Below are positions 27,039 to 35,349 of a DNA stretch of 57,933 nucleotides, piece after piece (position 1 is the first letter of the stretch; the number at the start of each line of letters is the position of its first letter). The notes under the pieces are model-generated. The model saw only the letters and a program-made list of their open reading frames with translations. It was not told where the DNA came from and made no database searches. The stretch lies in the NCBI RefSeq assembly GCF_000970345.1, contig NZ_LAQU01000028.1, positions 1-57,933 on the forward strand, written 5' to 3'. The DNA comes from Robbsia andropogonis. Its GTDB lineage: Bacteria > Pseudomonadota > Gammaproteobacteria > Burkholderiales > Burkholderiaceae. Made by a program: the position numbers and the translations under genes.

Positions 27039-28334
27039 TTAATCGACATGCTCGAGGTAACCCTCACCTGGCTTGGGAATGCGCAGGGAGAAGAAGATGC
27101 CGATAGCCATCATGACGCATACATAGACGTAAAACATGGATTCGTTGCCGCCTTGTTTCATCCACAGGGCAACGTACTCGGCCGAGCCGCCGAATACCGC
27201 ATTGGCAACGGCATAGGACAGGCCCACGCCCAACGCACGGACTTCTGGCGGGAACACTTCCGCCTTGATCAAACCGCTGATCGACGTGTAGAGGCTCACG
27301 ATCGCCAACGCGATGACAATCAGGCCGAAGGCGGCCCATGGACTGGTGACATTGCCCAGCGCCGTCAACAATGGATAAGTGCAGACGGTGGCCAGCACGC
27401 CGAACGTGAGCATGCAATTCCGTCTGCCGATGCGGTCCGACAGCGCACCGAATACCGGTTGCAGAATCATATAGACGAACAGTGCGCCGGTCATGATCGT
27501 GCTGGAGGTCTTCGCTGACATATGCGCGGTGTTGACCAGGTACTTTTGCATATATGTGGTGAACGTATAGAAGATCAGCGAGCCGCCGGCGGTATAGCCC
27601 ACCACGGTAATGAACACACGGCTGTGTTTCATCAGCGCGGACAACGAGCCTGCATCCTTGCGCTGACGTGTCTCGTCGGACACGGTTTCCGTCAGGGAGC
27701 GGCGCAGCAGGAGAGACACGACAGCGGACAACGCACCGATAAAGAATGGGATGCGCCAGCCCCATGCACGCAGCTCCGCATCGCTAAGGATGGCTTGCAA
27801 AATAACGATCACCAGCACGGCCAGCAATTGACCGCCGATCAGCGTTACATATTGAAACGAGGCCAGGAAACCGCGTTCTCCCCGGATGGCGACCTCACTC
27901 ATATAAGTGGCGTTGGTGCCGTACTCGCCGCCCACCGACAGGCCTTGGAACAAGCGTGCTAAAAGTAACAGGAATGGCGCCGCGGCGCCGATCGTGGCAT
28001 AGGTTGGCAGACAAGCAATCACCAGCGAACCGCCACACATCATGGTGATGGAGACCAGCATGGCGCGGCGACGTCCGAATTTGTCGGCAATGCGACCAAA
28101 AAACCAACCGCCGATTGGTCTCATCAGGAAGCCCGCGGCAAATACGCCGGCAGTATTCAATAGCTGCGTGGTGGCATCACCTTTTGGAAAAAACGATGCG
28201 GCGAAATAAATGGAGCAGAAGGAATAAACGTAGAAATCGAACCACTCCACCAGATTTCCCGAAGATGCCCCGATGATGGCGAAGATCCGTTGCTTGCGGT
28301 CGCGCGGCGCCGCGCGATCAATGTACTGCGTCAT
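27039..28334 (-). CDS. MHS-family (KgtP-like) dicarboxylate/proton symporter
   Basis: The 431-aa protein is a 12-helix major facilitator of the metabolite:H+ symporter type. Family marks are [16 protein letters not shown] in helix 1, [14 protein letters not shown] (MFS motif A), [12 protein letters not shown] in helix 4 and [13 protein letters not shown] between helices 8 and 9. It resembles KgtP, which imports alpha-ketoglutarate, though shikimate, citrate and proline porters share the pattern. A GGAGG site precedes the ATG at 28334. It is on the same strand as alr but 160 bases away, so cotranscription is not certain. Confidence 0.88.
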   Translation of the reverse strand: MTQYIDRAAPRDRKQRIFAIIGASSGNLVEWFDFYVYSFCSIYFAASFFPKGDATTQLLNTAGVFAAGFLMRPIGGWFFGRIADKFGRRRAMLVSITMMCGGSLVIACLPTYATIGAAAPFLLLLARLFQGLSVGGEYGTNATYMSEVAIRGERGFLASFQYVTLIGGQLLAVLVIVILQAILSDAELRAWGWRIPFFIGALSAVVSLLLRRSLTETVSDETRQRKDAGSLSALMKHSRVFITVVGYTAGGSLIFYTFTTYMQKYLVNTAHMSAKTSSTIMTGALFVYMILQPVFGALSDRIGRRNCMLTFGVLATVCTYPLLTALGNVTSPWAAFGLIVIALAIVSLYTSISGLIKAEVFPPEVRALGVGLSYAVANAVFGGSAEYVALWMKQGGNESMFYVYVCVMMAIGIFFSLRIPKPGEGYLEHVD

Positions 28335-28717
28335 TTACTGCCTCCGAGATACGCGGCCTGAGATCACCGCTTATTAACTGGTGTTTTCATGCTGCACTGG
28401 ACGGCCGGAAAGTAATCCGGATGGTCTGCGGCCCAATGATTATGTTTTTTACGATCCTGCGTCATTTGCGCAGAAATAGCATGAATTACAACGTTGTCGC
28501 GGCATGGTAAACCAGCTGAAAGTAATTGGGGAGGCGAAAATGACCGATTAATAATCGGCAAGGGTAAGCCCTGAGTTACAGGCAAATCCAGGTCAGGTAA
28601 ATCGGGAAAATAAGACAGATCGGCTCAGCGCGGGGCATTGCGCGGCGCCACCGCAATTCAATCATGTGTATGCGCTAGTGAAGGCGGCAGGTGGTTGAGC
28701 CACTGCGTTGGTCCGCC
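28335..28717. other. Gap without a gene
   Basis: About 380 bases between the permease start and the response-regulator end. A minus-strand frame at 28364-28585 lacks any similarity or ribosome site. I see no hairpin terminator and no RNA gene; it presumably holds the permease promoter. Confidence 0.5.
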
Positions 28718-29125
28718 TTATCGGGCACGGCGGTTGATGGCGGCAGTCAGAACCGCGACCAGGGCGTCGATATCGGCCGGTTTGGTGAGGAAATGTTGGA
28801 ATCCTTCGGCAAAACTGCGCAGTCGATGGACCTCGTCGTCGTGACCTGTCAAGGCGATGGCGACGGCAGGCTCCACGCCGTGTCTGATTTCGTGTTCGCG
28901 GAGCGACTGGATGAGGTAGAAGCCGTCCATGCCGGGCAAGACGATATCGCAGATGACGGCATCCGGGAGGGCTTCGATGGCGGTGGCGCAACCGTCCTCC
29001 GCATCCGCTACGGCAAGCACCGTGGCGCCTAGGTCGGATAGCAATGTCGATAATGCTTCACGCGTGTGTGCGTCGTCCTCGATCAGCACGATCGTGCCGC
29101 GATCGAGCGGCCTTGCAGTGTTCAT
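28718..29125 (-). CDS. Receiver-only response regulator
   Basis: The 135-aa product is a single CheY-like receiver domain: acidic pair IEDD, phospho-acceptor Asp in DAVICDIVLPGMDG, switch Thr in ALTGHDDE and the conserved Lys in FLTKPADI. There is no output domain, so it works by protein contact or as a phosphate sink, much as receivers of hybrid kinases do. The frame opens at a TTG at 29155, but the ATG at 29125 is preferred because the domain starts soon after it. No histidine kinase is next to it; the hybrid kinase at 40.9 kb is the only one in the window. Confidence 0.85.
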   Translation of the reverse strand: MNTARPLDRGTIVLIEDDAHTREALSTLLSDLGATVLAVADAEDGCATAIEALPDAVICDIVLPGMDGFYLIQSLREHEIRHGVEPAVAIALTGHDDEVHRLRSFAEGFQHFLTKPADIDALVAVLTAAINRRAR

Positions 29126-29409
29126 GCTCTTGAATTGCTCCCGCGGCGCGGACAAAATTCGATTATAGCGAGCGCGTCCTTTTGTAGCGCGCCGCGCGTT
29201 CGTCTATACGGCGGCACGGCGGCGCCATTGTATGCGTAGCAGCCCCGTCCGGCGGTGAATTGTGCAGCGCGTGCTGATGTTTTCGCGTAACGTCTCAATT
29301 TTGTGACAAATTATTTGCGCGCTTGCCAGCATGGCGCGCCGGTCTGTACTGGACCTACGGTCCGTTTCGACCGGCTGCGCCGCCACGGCGCGCCATTCCG
29401 ATAGAAACC

Positions 29410-30702
29410 ATGACAACGCTTTCCTCTGAATCGCTTGCTTCGCCTCGCAGCGGGTCCGCGACCGATGTCCTTACTGGAACCAATGGTTCTCCTGCCCGCG
29501 CGGGTGCTGACGGCGCCACGAATTCCGCTGCGGTGCACCGCCCCGCGTCGCTCGAGTGGGTTGAGAGATTGGTACGGTTCGACACCACCAGCCGGGAATC
29601 GAATCTCGGTCTGATCGAAACCATCCGCGACGCCGTTCAGCGCATTACGGGCAAGGCGCCGGTATTGACATACGACCGGACGGGCAAGAAAGCCAACCTG
29701 TTCGCCACGGTGGCAGCGGCGTCAGGCGAATTGGATGGAGGCATCGTGCTGTCCGGACATACCGATGTCGTTCCGGTCGACGGCCAGCAATGGCAGTCGA
29801 ATCCGTTCGAGCCGGAAATCCGTGATGGTCTGCTCTATGGTCGCGGTACAGCCGACATGAAGGGCTTTATTGGTACCGTCATGGCGCAACTGCCGAACTT
29901 TGCGGCCAAGCCGTTACGGCAGCCAATCCATTTGTCCCTTACCTATGACGAAGAAGTGGGTTGTCTCGGCGCACCGGTCCTGCTGGCGGACCTGGCGGCC
30001 CGCGGTGTAAAGCCATCGGGCTGTATTGTTGGCGAACCCACCGAAATGCGGGTGGTCGTCGCACATAAAGGAATCAACACCTTCCGGTGTCACGTACACG
30101 GACATGCGGCACACTCGTCATTGACGCCGCGCGGGGCAAACGCGATCGAACATGCGGCCCGTCTTATCTGTTTTATCCGCGATATGGTGGACGAATTCCG
30201 CGCGAAGGGGCCGTTCGACGCCGACTTCGATGTGCCGTTTTCAACCGGGCAGACAAGCTTGATCAAGGGAGGCAATGCCATCAATACGGTGCCGGCCGAT
30301 TGTGAATTCCAGTTTGAATATCGCAACTTGCCCGGTGTCGATGCCGCAGGCATCGAGGCCCGCATTCGCGCTTATATCCAGACCGAGTTGTTGCCGCGAA
30401 TGCGGCGAGACCACCCGGCCGCGGCGATTGAGTTGATCCGTACTGCTGGTGCACCCGCACTGGACGCCGCCGAGCAAGCCGCGGTGACAACGCTGGTGCG
30501 TGCATTGGCACGCGATACCGAGACAAGGAAAGTCGCTTACGCGACCGAAGGTGGTCAATTCGCGCAAGCCGGCATTCCCACCGTGATTTGCGGGCCGGGC
30601 GACATTCAACAAGCGCATCGTGCCGATGAATACGTCGCCTTGGAGCAGATCGTGGCGTGTGAGTCGTTTCTCGATAAATTAATGCGGAGCCTCCTTGTTT
30701 AG
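29410..30702 (+). CDS. argE: Acetylornithine deacetylase
   Basis: ArgE hydrolyses N-acetylornithine to ornithine in arginine synthesis. The 430-aa M20 metallopeptidase carries SGHTDVVPVDGQQW (metal His and catalytic Asp), LYGRGTADMKGF (bridging Asp), TYDEEVGCLGA (catalytic Glu), VGEPTEM and the C-terminal GPGDIQQAHRADEYV with the last metal His. The start is the ATG at 29410; conserved sequence starts about residue 48 (RPASLEWVERLVRFDTTSR), so the Ser/Ala/Gly-rich N-terminus is longer than usual and the true start could be later. Succinyl-diaminopimelate desuccinylase is a less likely reading. Confidence 0.88.
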   Translation: MTTLSSESLASPRSGSATDVLTGTNGSPARAGADGATNSAAVHRPASLEWVERLVRFDTTSRESNLGLIETIRDAVQRITGKAPVLTYDRTGKKANLFATVAAASGELDGGIVLSGHTDVVPVDGQQWQSNPFEPEIRDGLLYGRGTADMKGFIGTVMAQLPNFAAKPLRQPIHLSLTYDEEVGCLGAPVLLADLAARGVKPSGCIVGEPTEMRVVVAHKGINTFRCHVHGHAAHSSLTPRGANAIEHAARLICFIRDMVDEFRAKGPFDADFDVPFSTGQTSLIKGGNAINTVPADCEFQFEYRNLPGVDAAGIEARIRAYIQTELLPRMRRDHPAAAIELIRTAGAPALDAAEQAAVTTLVRALARDTETRKVAYATEGGQFAQAGIPTVICGPGDIQQAHRADEYVALEQIVACESFLDKLMRSLLV

Positions 30703-30956
30703 GCGTCGTTTATCGATGTCCGATGGTGCGGAAAAAACACCCTTCAGATAAGGACGTTCTCGTGTTTTCCGGGAAATTTTTCCTTGAAATTGCTGTCTTG
30801 AAACATATTGAAGCTGGCGTTTGTGTCAGTTTGAAACATTTGGCATTAGAGCTTGAGGCTAGGGCGTAGGCAGGCTAGTCTTATTTCAGTCATCCGTTTC
30901 CTGGATTCCGGACTCGGCGCCGTTCGCTTGTTGAAGGGACGGCGCCGATTGACTTA

Positions 30957-33900
30957 TTGAGCGCCACAATCTCGCTAAATCGAAAAAAAGCCTTGTTGAT
31001 CCGCCGAACCGACGCCGAGCATGCGCGCGCGTCGCAGCCCGGACACGAATCGCTTGCTGTAGAGCCGTTGGAGAAGACATCGGCACCCCGCGCCGCCGCT
31101 CGGCATTTGATCTGGGGCATGGTGGCTTTGGCCATCGCACTGAACGCGATTTTTGCCTATACGCTGCTACGTGAGCGCCACGACGCGCGCGACCGCGCGC
31201 TGTCCTTATTGGCTAACGCCAACCGCACGCTTGCAGCCGATTTGGGTGCACGGTTGTCCGTTGTCGACGCGTCGCTGCAGGCAGCCGTTCGAACGCTTTA
31301 TAAGACAAGCCCCTCAGGGAACGACGCCGCGGCACCGGTTAGCCCGGCGTCGGGGGCCACTGGCATGTCGCCCGACCGCACCGCGGAAGCCGTTGCTGCT
31401 GAGTTGGCTGCCGCGGCGGCGCGTGCGGGGGCATCTGGCGCGCCAGTTGGCGCATCCGCCATGCCTGCCGCGATAGGACCTACCGCGCATTTGCTGGCGT
31501 TGTTCCAACGCGGGGACGGTTTGCGCCATGCCAGTTCGCTATTGGTCGCCGATACCAACGGCGATCTGGTGCTCGATTCCCGTTCGTCACCGCCGCGGCG
31601 CAACAATGTGGCAAATCAGGATTTCTTCAAGGTACATGAGGGCACGCCGGCCGCGCCGCCTGGCAGTGACCGTGATGCCACGGATCAGCCCTTTATCAGT
31701 CGCGTGATTCAAAGCCCGCTTGATGGGAAATACTACGTCTGCATGAGCCGTCGCTTATCGACCGCCGATGGCCGCTTCGCCGGGGTCGTGTTTGCATCGA
31801 TTCCGAAATCGGTATTCGATCGTGCGTTCTCGTTGTTGCCGATCGATGACGAAGGCGCCGCGGCACTCCTTCGCAATGATGGGACGGTTTTGGCGCGGAA
31901 GCCGGATACCGGTGTTTCGTTCAATACGAATGTGTCGAACGGCGATCTGTGGCGTTACTTCCCGATGCAGAAGCACGGTTATTTCGAAGGCCGATCCAAG
32001 ATCGACGGTATTCAACGGCTCTATGTCTATCACGATGTGGACGGTTTTCCGATCTTGCTCGCGCTGGGAGAATCAATGAAGCGGGTCTACGGAAGCTGGC
32101 GTGAGCGTGCGCAGTTGCTGGGGCTACTCGATCTGACTTTGACCCTTTGTATCATTGGCTTGACGTTGTTGTTTCGACGCGTGTACGAACACGGTCGCCT
32201 GGGTCGGTTGGCGGCGGTGCGCAATGAGTCGCTGTTTCAAGGGGCGATGAACAGCGCATCCGTCGGTATCGCGCTGGTCGAACTGGACCGCTATGTGTCC
32301 TACGTCAATCCGGCATTGATCGCGCTACTGGGAGTGTCCGAGGAGCGGCTACTCGGCGACCGTTTGCACGACTTGCTGGGGCCGCAGTTCTGGCATAACG
32401 ACGAGGCCGGGTTTTCGTCGTTGGAACAAGGCCGCATCAATGCCTATGTGATCGAGCGACGCTTCACGCATCCGGATGGTCGGCTGGTGGACGCGTTGGT
32501 GAAGGTTACCCTGGCGCGTACCGAGCGAGGCAGTCCGCGGTTTTTCGTGGCCCAGGTGCAAGACATTACCGAGCGAATGCAAACCCAGCAGTTGCTGAGC
32601 GAACAGAACGAGCATCTGCGAGTGACATTGGCGTCGATTGCCGACGGGGTGATCACGACGAATAACGATGGCATGGTGCAGTTTGTCAACCCAGCCGCGG
32701 AGGCCATTACTGGCTGGCAGAATAGTGATGCCTTGTCACTGCCCATCGCGACGGTATTCTCGTTGCGCGACCCGGACACCGGGCAGCCGGTCAAGGATGC
32801 GGTGCGTCGTGCGTTGGGGACGCCGCGCGCCTCTCACGTCAGTATCGTGGGCGTCTTGATCGACCGGAACGGTTGGCGCCGTGAAGTAGCATGCAACGCC
32901 GCCGCGGTGCGCACCGCCGAAGGTGCGGTGATTGGCGCGGTATTGGTGATGCGAGACGTCAGCGAGTCGCGCGAATTGCAACGCAAGCTTGCTTACAACG
33001 CCAGCCACGACGCATTAACCAGCCTGCCCAACCGTACTGCATTTGGCGATGCATTGGAACAGGCATTGCTCGAGGTCCAGATGTCGGATCGGCAGCATGC
33101 ACTTGCCTTCATCGATCTCGACCGATTCAAGATCGTCAACGACACGGCCGGACACCGGGCTGGCGATATGCTGCTGAAGCAGATCGGCCTGCTGGTGCCG
33201 GCGCAATTGCGCGCTACGGATTTCGTGGGACGGTTGGGCGGTGACGAGTTGGGCGTTATTCTCCATGACTGTACGATCGATGAGGCCAAGGTCGTGCTGG
33301 ATAAATTGATTGCGGCGATCAATGCACTGCAGTTTGTTTGGGACGGCCGGACGTATAGCGTGGGGGCAAGCATCGGTCTGACCGCGATCGACCGGCATGC
33401 CGAGTCGCCAAACGCACTGCTGACCGAAGCAGATGCCGCTTGCTACTCGGCTAAGGACAATGGCCGAAACATGGTCAGTGTTTATCGCGGAGGGCAAAGT
33501 GACGCGGCGGATTGGCATCGAAAGATTGTCCTCGCAGCGGGCATCACCGAAGCGATCAGCGAGGGGCGGATATTCCTCTATGCGCAAAAAGTATTGCCAC
33601 GCGACGCGCGCGCCGTGCCACGATGGGAATTGCTGGCTCGCATGTTCGATCGTGACGGCACGCCGATTCCTACCTCGGTGTTCATTCCGGCCGCGGAACG
33701 CTATGACCTGATGGTGCACATCGACCGTTGGGCATTGTCGAGCGCGCTGGCAGAACTACAGCGCGGGATGGCGGGCGGTGCATTGTGCGCGGTACACGTC
33801 AATATGTCGGCGAATTCACTGAATGATCCCGATTTCGTTGGTGATGCGTTGAAGTTGATCTCGGCGTCCAATGTACCGCCAGGCGCGTTGACGTTTGAAA

Positions 33901-34355
33901 TCACGGAAACAGCCTTGATGCGCAATCTCGCGTCCGCGACGGTGGCGATCAACGCGTTACGCGGGGCAGGGGTACACGTGGCCTTGGACGACTTCGGTAT
34001 TGGCATGAGTTCGTTCGGCTATTTGCGAAATTTTCCGGTCGACCTGGTCAAGATCGACGGCGGTTTCGTCGTCAATATGATCGAGAACGCGGTGGATCGA
34101 AATATTGTCAAATCGATTCATCAGATCACACGCGATCTTGGCGCGCGTACCGTCGCGGAGTCCGTGGAAAACGCCGCCACGTTGAGCCTGCTGCGCCAAA
34201 TGGAAGTGGACTTTTTCCAGGGTTATCACATCCATACCCCTGAGCCATTCCATATGGTCATCGACGCTGAGATCAGCCGTGTCCGTGGTGCCGGTCCGCG
34301 TCACAATCTATTGGATGGAATGTCGCCAAATTCCGCAAATGGCGCCAGTTTGTAA
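30957..34355 (+). CDS. Membrane sensor protein with PAS-PAS-GGDEL-EAL domains
   Basis: A 1132-aa inner-membrane cyclic-di-GMP protein. TM1 is about 50-70 (LIWGMVALAIALNAIFAYTLL), a periplasmic Cache-like sensor runs to about 375 (LVLDSRSS, FISRVIQSPLDGKYYVCMSRRL), TM2 is about 385-402, then two PAS domains, GGDEF and EAL. The cyclase motif reads GRLGGDELGVIL, with GGDEL in place of GGDEF, and an RxxD inhibitory site (RATD) five residues before it. The EAL motif reads WELLARM. Other EAL blocks are present (VNMSANSLN, FEITETALM, LDDFGIGMSSFGYL, LVKIDGGFV, VAESVEN, FFQGYHIH). Only a TTG start at 30957 is available upstream of TM1, without a ribosome site, so the exact start is unsure. Confidence 0.88.
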   Translation: MSATISLNRKKALLIRRTDAEHARASQPGHESLAVEPLEKTSAPRAAARHLIWGMVALAIALNAIFAYTLLRERHDARDRALSLLANANRTLAADLGARLSVVDASLQAAVRTLYKTSPSGNDAAAPVSPASGATGMSPDRTAEAVAAELAAAAARAGASGAPVGASAMPAAIGPTAHLLALFQRGDGLRHASSLLVADTNGDLVLDSRSSPPRRNNVANQDFFKVHEGTPAAPPGSDRDATDQPFISRVIQSPLDGKYYVCMSRRLSTADGRFAGVVFASIPKSVFDRAFSLLPIDDEGAAALLRNDGTVLARKPDTGVSFNTNVSNGDLWRYFPMQKHGYFEGRSKIDGIQRLYVYHDVDGFPILLALGESMKRVYGSWRERAQLLGLLDLTLTLCIIGLTLLFRRVYEHGRLGRLAAVRNESLFQGAMNSASVGIALVELDRYVSYVNPALIALLGVSEERLLGDRLHDLLGPQFWHNDEAGFSSLEQGRINAYVIERRFTHPDGRLVDALVKVTLARTERGSPRFFVAQVQDITERMQTQQLLSEQNEHLRVTLASIADGVITTNNDGMVQFVNPAAEAITGWQNSDALSLPIATVFSLRDPDTGQPVKDAVRRALGTPRASHVSIVGVLIDRNGWRREVACNAAAVRTAEGAVIGAVLVMRDVSESRELQRKLAYNASHDALTSLPNRTAFGDALEQALLEVQMSDRQHALAFIDLDRFKIVNDTAGHRAGDMLLKQIGLLVPAQLRATDFVGRLGGDELGVILHDCTIDEAKVVLDKLIAAINALQFVWDGRTYSVGASIGLTAIDRHAESPNALLTEADAACYSAKDNGRNMVSVYRGGQSDAADWHRKIVLAAGITEAISEGRIFLYAQKVLPRDARAVPRWELLARMFDRDGTPIPTSVFIPAAERYDLMVHIDRWALSSALAELQRGMAGGALCAVHVNMSANSLNDPDFVGDALKLISASNVPPGALTFEITETALMRNLASATVAINALRGAGVHVALDDFGIGMSSFGYLRNFPVDLVKIDGGFVVNMIENAVDRNIVKSIHQITRDLGARTVAESVENAATLSLLRQMEVDFFQGYHIHTPEPFHMVIDAEISRVRGAGPRHNLLDGMSPNSANGASL

Positions 34356-34582
34356 GGTTGAAACTTCTACAAAATGGGTTTTCTGGGTAAGGAAGATATT
34401 CATTATTTTTAGCAAAACAGTTTTGTCAAGATGCCTTGCTTGCCGTCGAATTGTCTATCCAAATGGTTGTTTTAGCGTTAAATTTTTGTGATTTGCGCCT
34501 GTTCCGGTAACGATTTCCGATCAATTGCAGCAACTTCTGCTGCGGCATGTAATAAACACCATCTATTGCTATTCTCCTTACA

Positions 34583-34602
34583 ATAGGCTAGTATTTGCCT
34601 AT
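34583..34602. promoter_or_regulatory. Inverted repeat before the small membrane ORF
   Basis: ATAGGC-TAGTATTT-GCCTAT is a 6-base inverted repeat with 8-base spacer, about 50 bases upstream of the ribosome site of the 34-codon ORF. It might be an operator; no partner is known. Confidence 0.3.
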
Positions 34603-34650
34603 GCACTGACACGAGGTTGGTGTACCGCACGAAAGTTGCAGGAGGATTCC

Positions 34651-34755
34651 ATGTCCACGCCCATCGTCACCGGCGCGCTCATCGCAGCGACGATTGCTGC
34701 TCCGGTGTTGACCATTCTCATGGTCATCGCCAACACACCCGCCTTCGCCGGTTAG
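34651..34755 (+). CDS. Small hydrophobic peptide, 34 aa
   Basis: The ORF encodes 34 residues, starting MSTPIVTGALIAATIAAP and ending TPAFAG. A perfect CAGGAGGA ribosome site stands four bases before the ATG, much better than most genes here. Residues about 6-28 form one hydrophobic segment, so it is either a single-pass membrane peptide or nearly all signal peptide. It is not part of any known family that I recognise. It lies between the large cyclic-di-GMP protein and hipBA and might be a small toxin, a membrane modulator or a leader. Coding is supported by the ribosome site and composition only. Confidence 0.5.
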   Translation: MSTPIVTGALIAATIAAPVLTILMVIANTPAFAG

Positions 34756-34827
34756 TTTGTATTTCGGCTCTGGCGGGCTTTTTTGTCCATATGCTGGATA
34801 AGCGTGGACGAGGTCAGGTACGCACCG

Positions 34828-34983
34828 ATGAATGAACGGATTCGATACCTGCGTGCCGAACTCCTCGCCCTTTTCCGAGCAGGTTTGGTTAGCGAAGCCC
34901 AGATGCGAGAGTTTGATGTATTGTGGCCCGCGCCTATGGACGATTTGTCCGCGAAATCCTGGGCTAGTGCCAGCGTTATCTGA
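34828..34983 (+). CDS. Small acidic-basic helical protein, 51 aa
   Basis: The 51-codon ORF starts MNERIRYLRAELLALFRAG and continues VSEAQMREFDVLWP, a predicted amphipathic helical hairpin without signal peptide. The ribosome site is weak (AGGT about 9 bases before the ATG). The stop codon is directly next to the inverted repeat of the hip operator. No family is recognised. It could be an accessory of the downstream toxin-antitoxin pair or an independent small protein; coding is plausible but not shown. Confidence 0.4.
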   Translation: MNERIRYLRAELLALFRAGLVSEAQMREFDVLWPAPMDDLSAKSWASASVI

Positions 34984-35052
34984 TAGCTGTTATACGGATA
35001 AAAGCAATTTATCCGTATAACAGCTAATTTGACTTTATCCGTATGACAGCTA
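34984..35052. promoter_or_regulatory. Three HipB-type operator copies
   Basis: A perfect 19-base inverted repeat, TAGCTGTTATACGGATAAA at 34984-35002 and TTTATCCGTATAACAGCTA at 35008-35026, is separated by five bases. A third copy, TTTATCCGTATGACAGCTA, lies in direct orientation at 35034-35052 and differs at one base. Each contains TATCC, as in the E. coli HipB operator (TATCC-N8-GGATA, from memory). The third lies inside the hipB promoter, so HipB binding would shut its own operon. Confidence 0.8.
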
Positions 35053-35056
35053 AAAT
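35029..35056 (+). promoter_or_regulatory. Sigma-70-type promoter of hipBA
   Basis: TTGACT at 35029-35034 and TAAAAT at 35051-35056 are 16 bases apart, close to the -35 and -10 consensus. The spacer is almost entirely the third operator copy. The start of hipB is 28 bases downstream of the -10 box, leaving a short leader. Confidence 0.65.
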
Positions 35057-35083
35057 GATAATGGCTGAATACCGGATACATTC

Positions 35084-35347
35084 ATGTCTGCTCCCCCTTC
35101 TGCATTACGCCTGATGACCCCTTCTCAGCTCGGTCAGTTGCTCGTGACGTCCCGCAAGCGGCACAAGCTCACGCAGGCGGAAGTTGGGCATCGCGTCGGC
35201 CTAAGTCAGAATCGCATATCGTATTTAGAAAAAAATGCGGATGAGATTAGCTTCGGGCAGTTACTCCGCTGGTGTGCGGTCATCGGGCTTGCGTTGCATC
35301 TTGGAGAACGGAAGGGCGTTGCGTCAACGGACATCTCGGAGTGGTGA
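35084..35347 (+). CDS. hipB: HipB-like antitoxin
   Basis: The 87-aa protein is a Cro/cI-type helix-turn-helix protein: LGQLLVTSRKRHKLTQAEVGHRVGLSQNRISYLEKN covers the DNA-binding helices (residues about 15-52). The C-terminus is short and acidic, ending ISEW; a C-terminal Trp is also found on E. coli HipB. As in hip systems it precedes the kinase toxin, which begins two bases behind its stop codon. It is expected to bind HipA and to repress the operon at the three adjacent operators. The ribosome site is weak, so low antitoxin output is possible. Confidence 0.85.
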   Translation: MSAPPSALRLMTPSQLGQLLVTSRKRHKLTQAEVGHRVGLSQNRISYLEKNADEISFGQLLRWCAVIGLALHLGERKGVASTDISEW

Positions 35348-35349
35348 AT

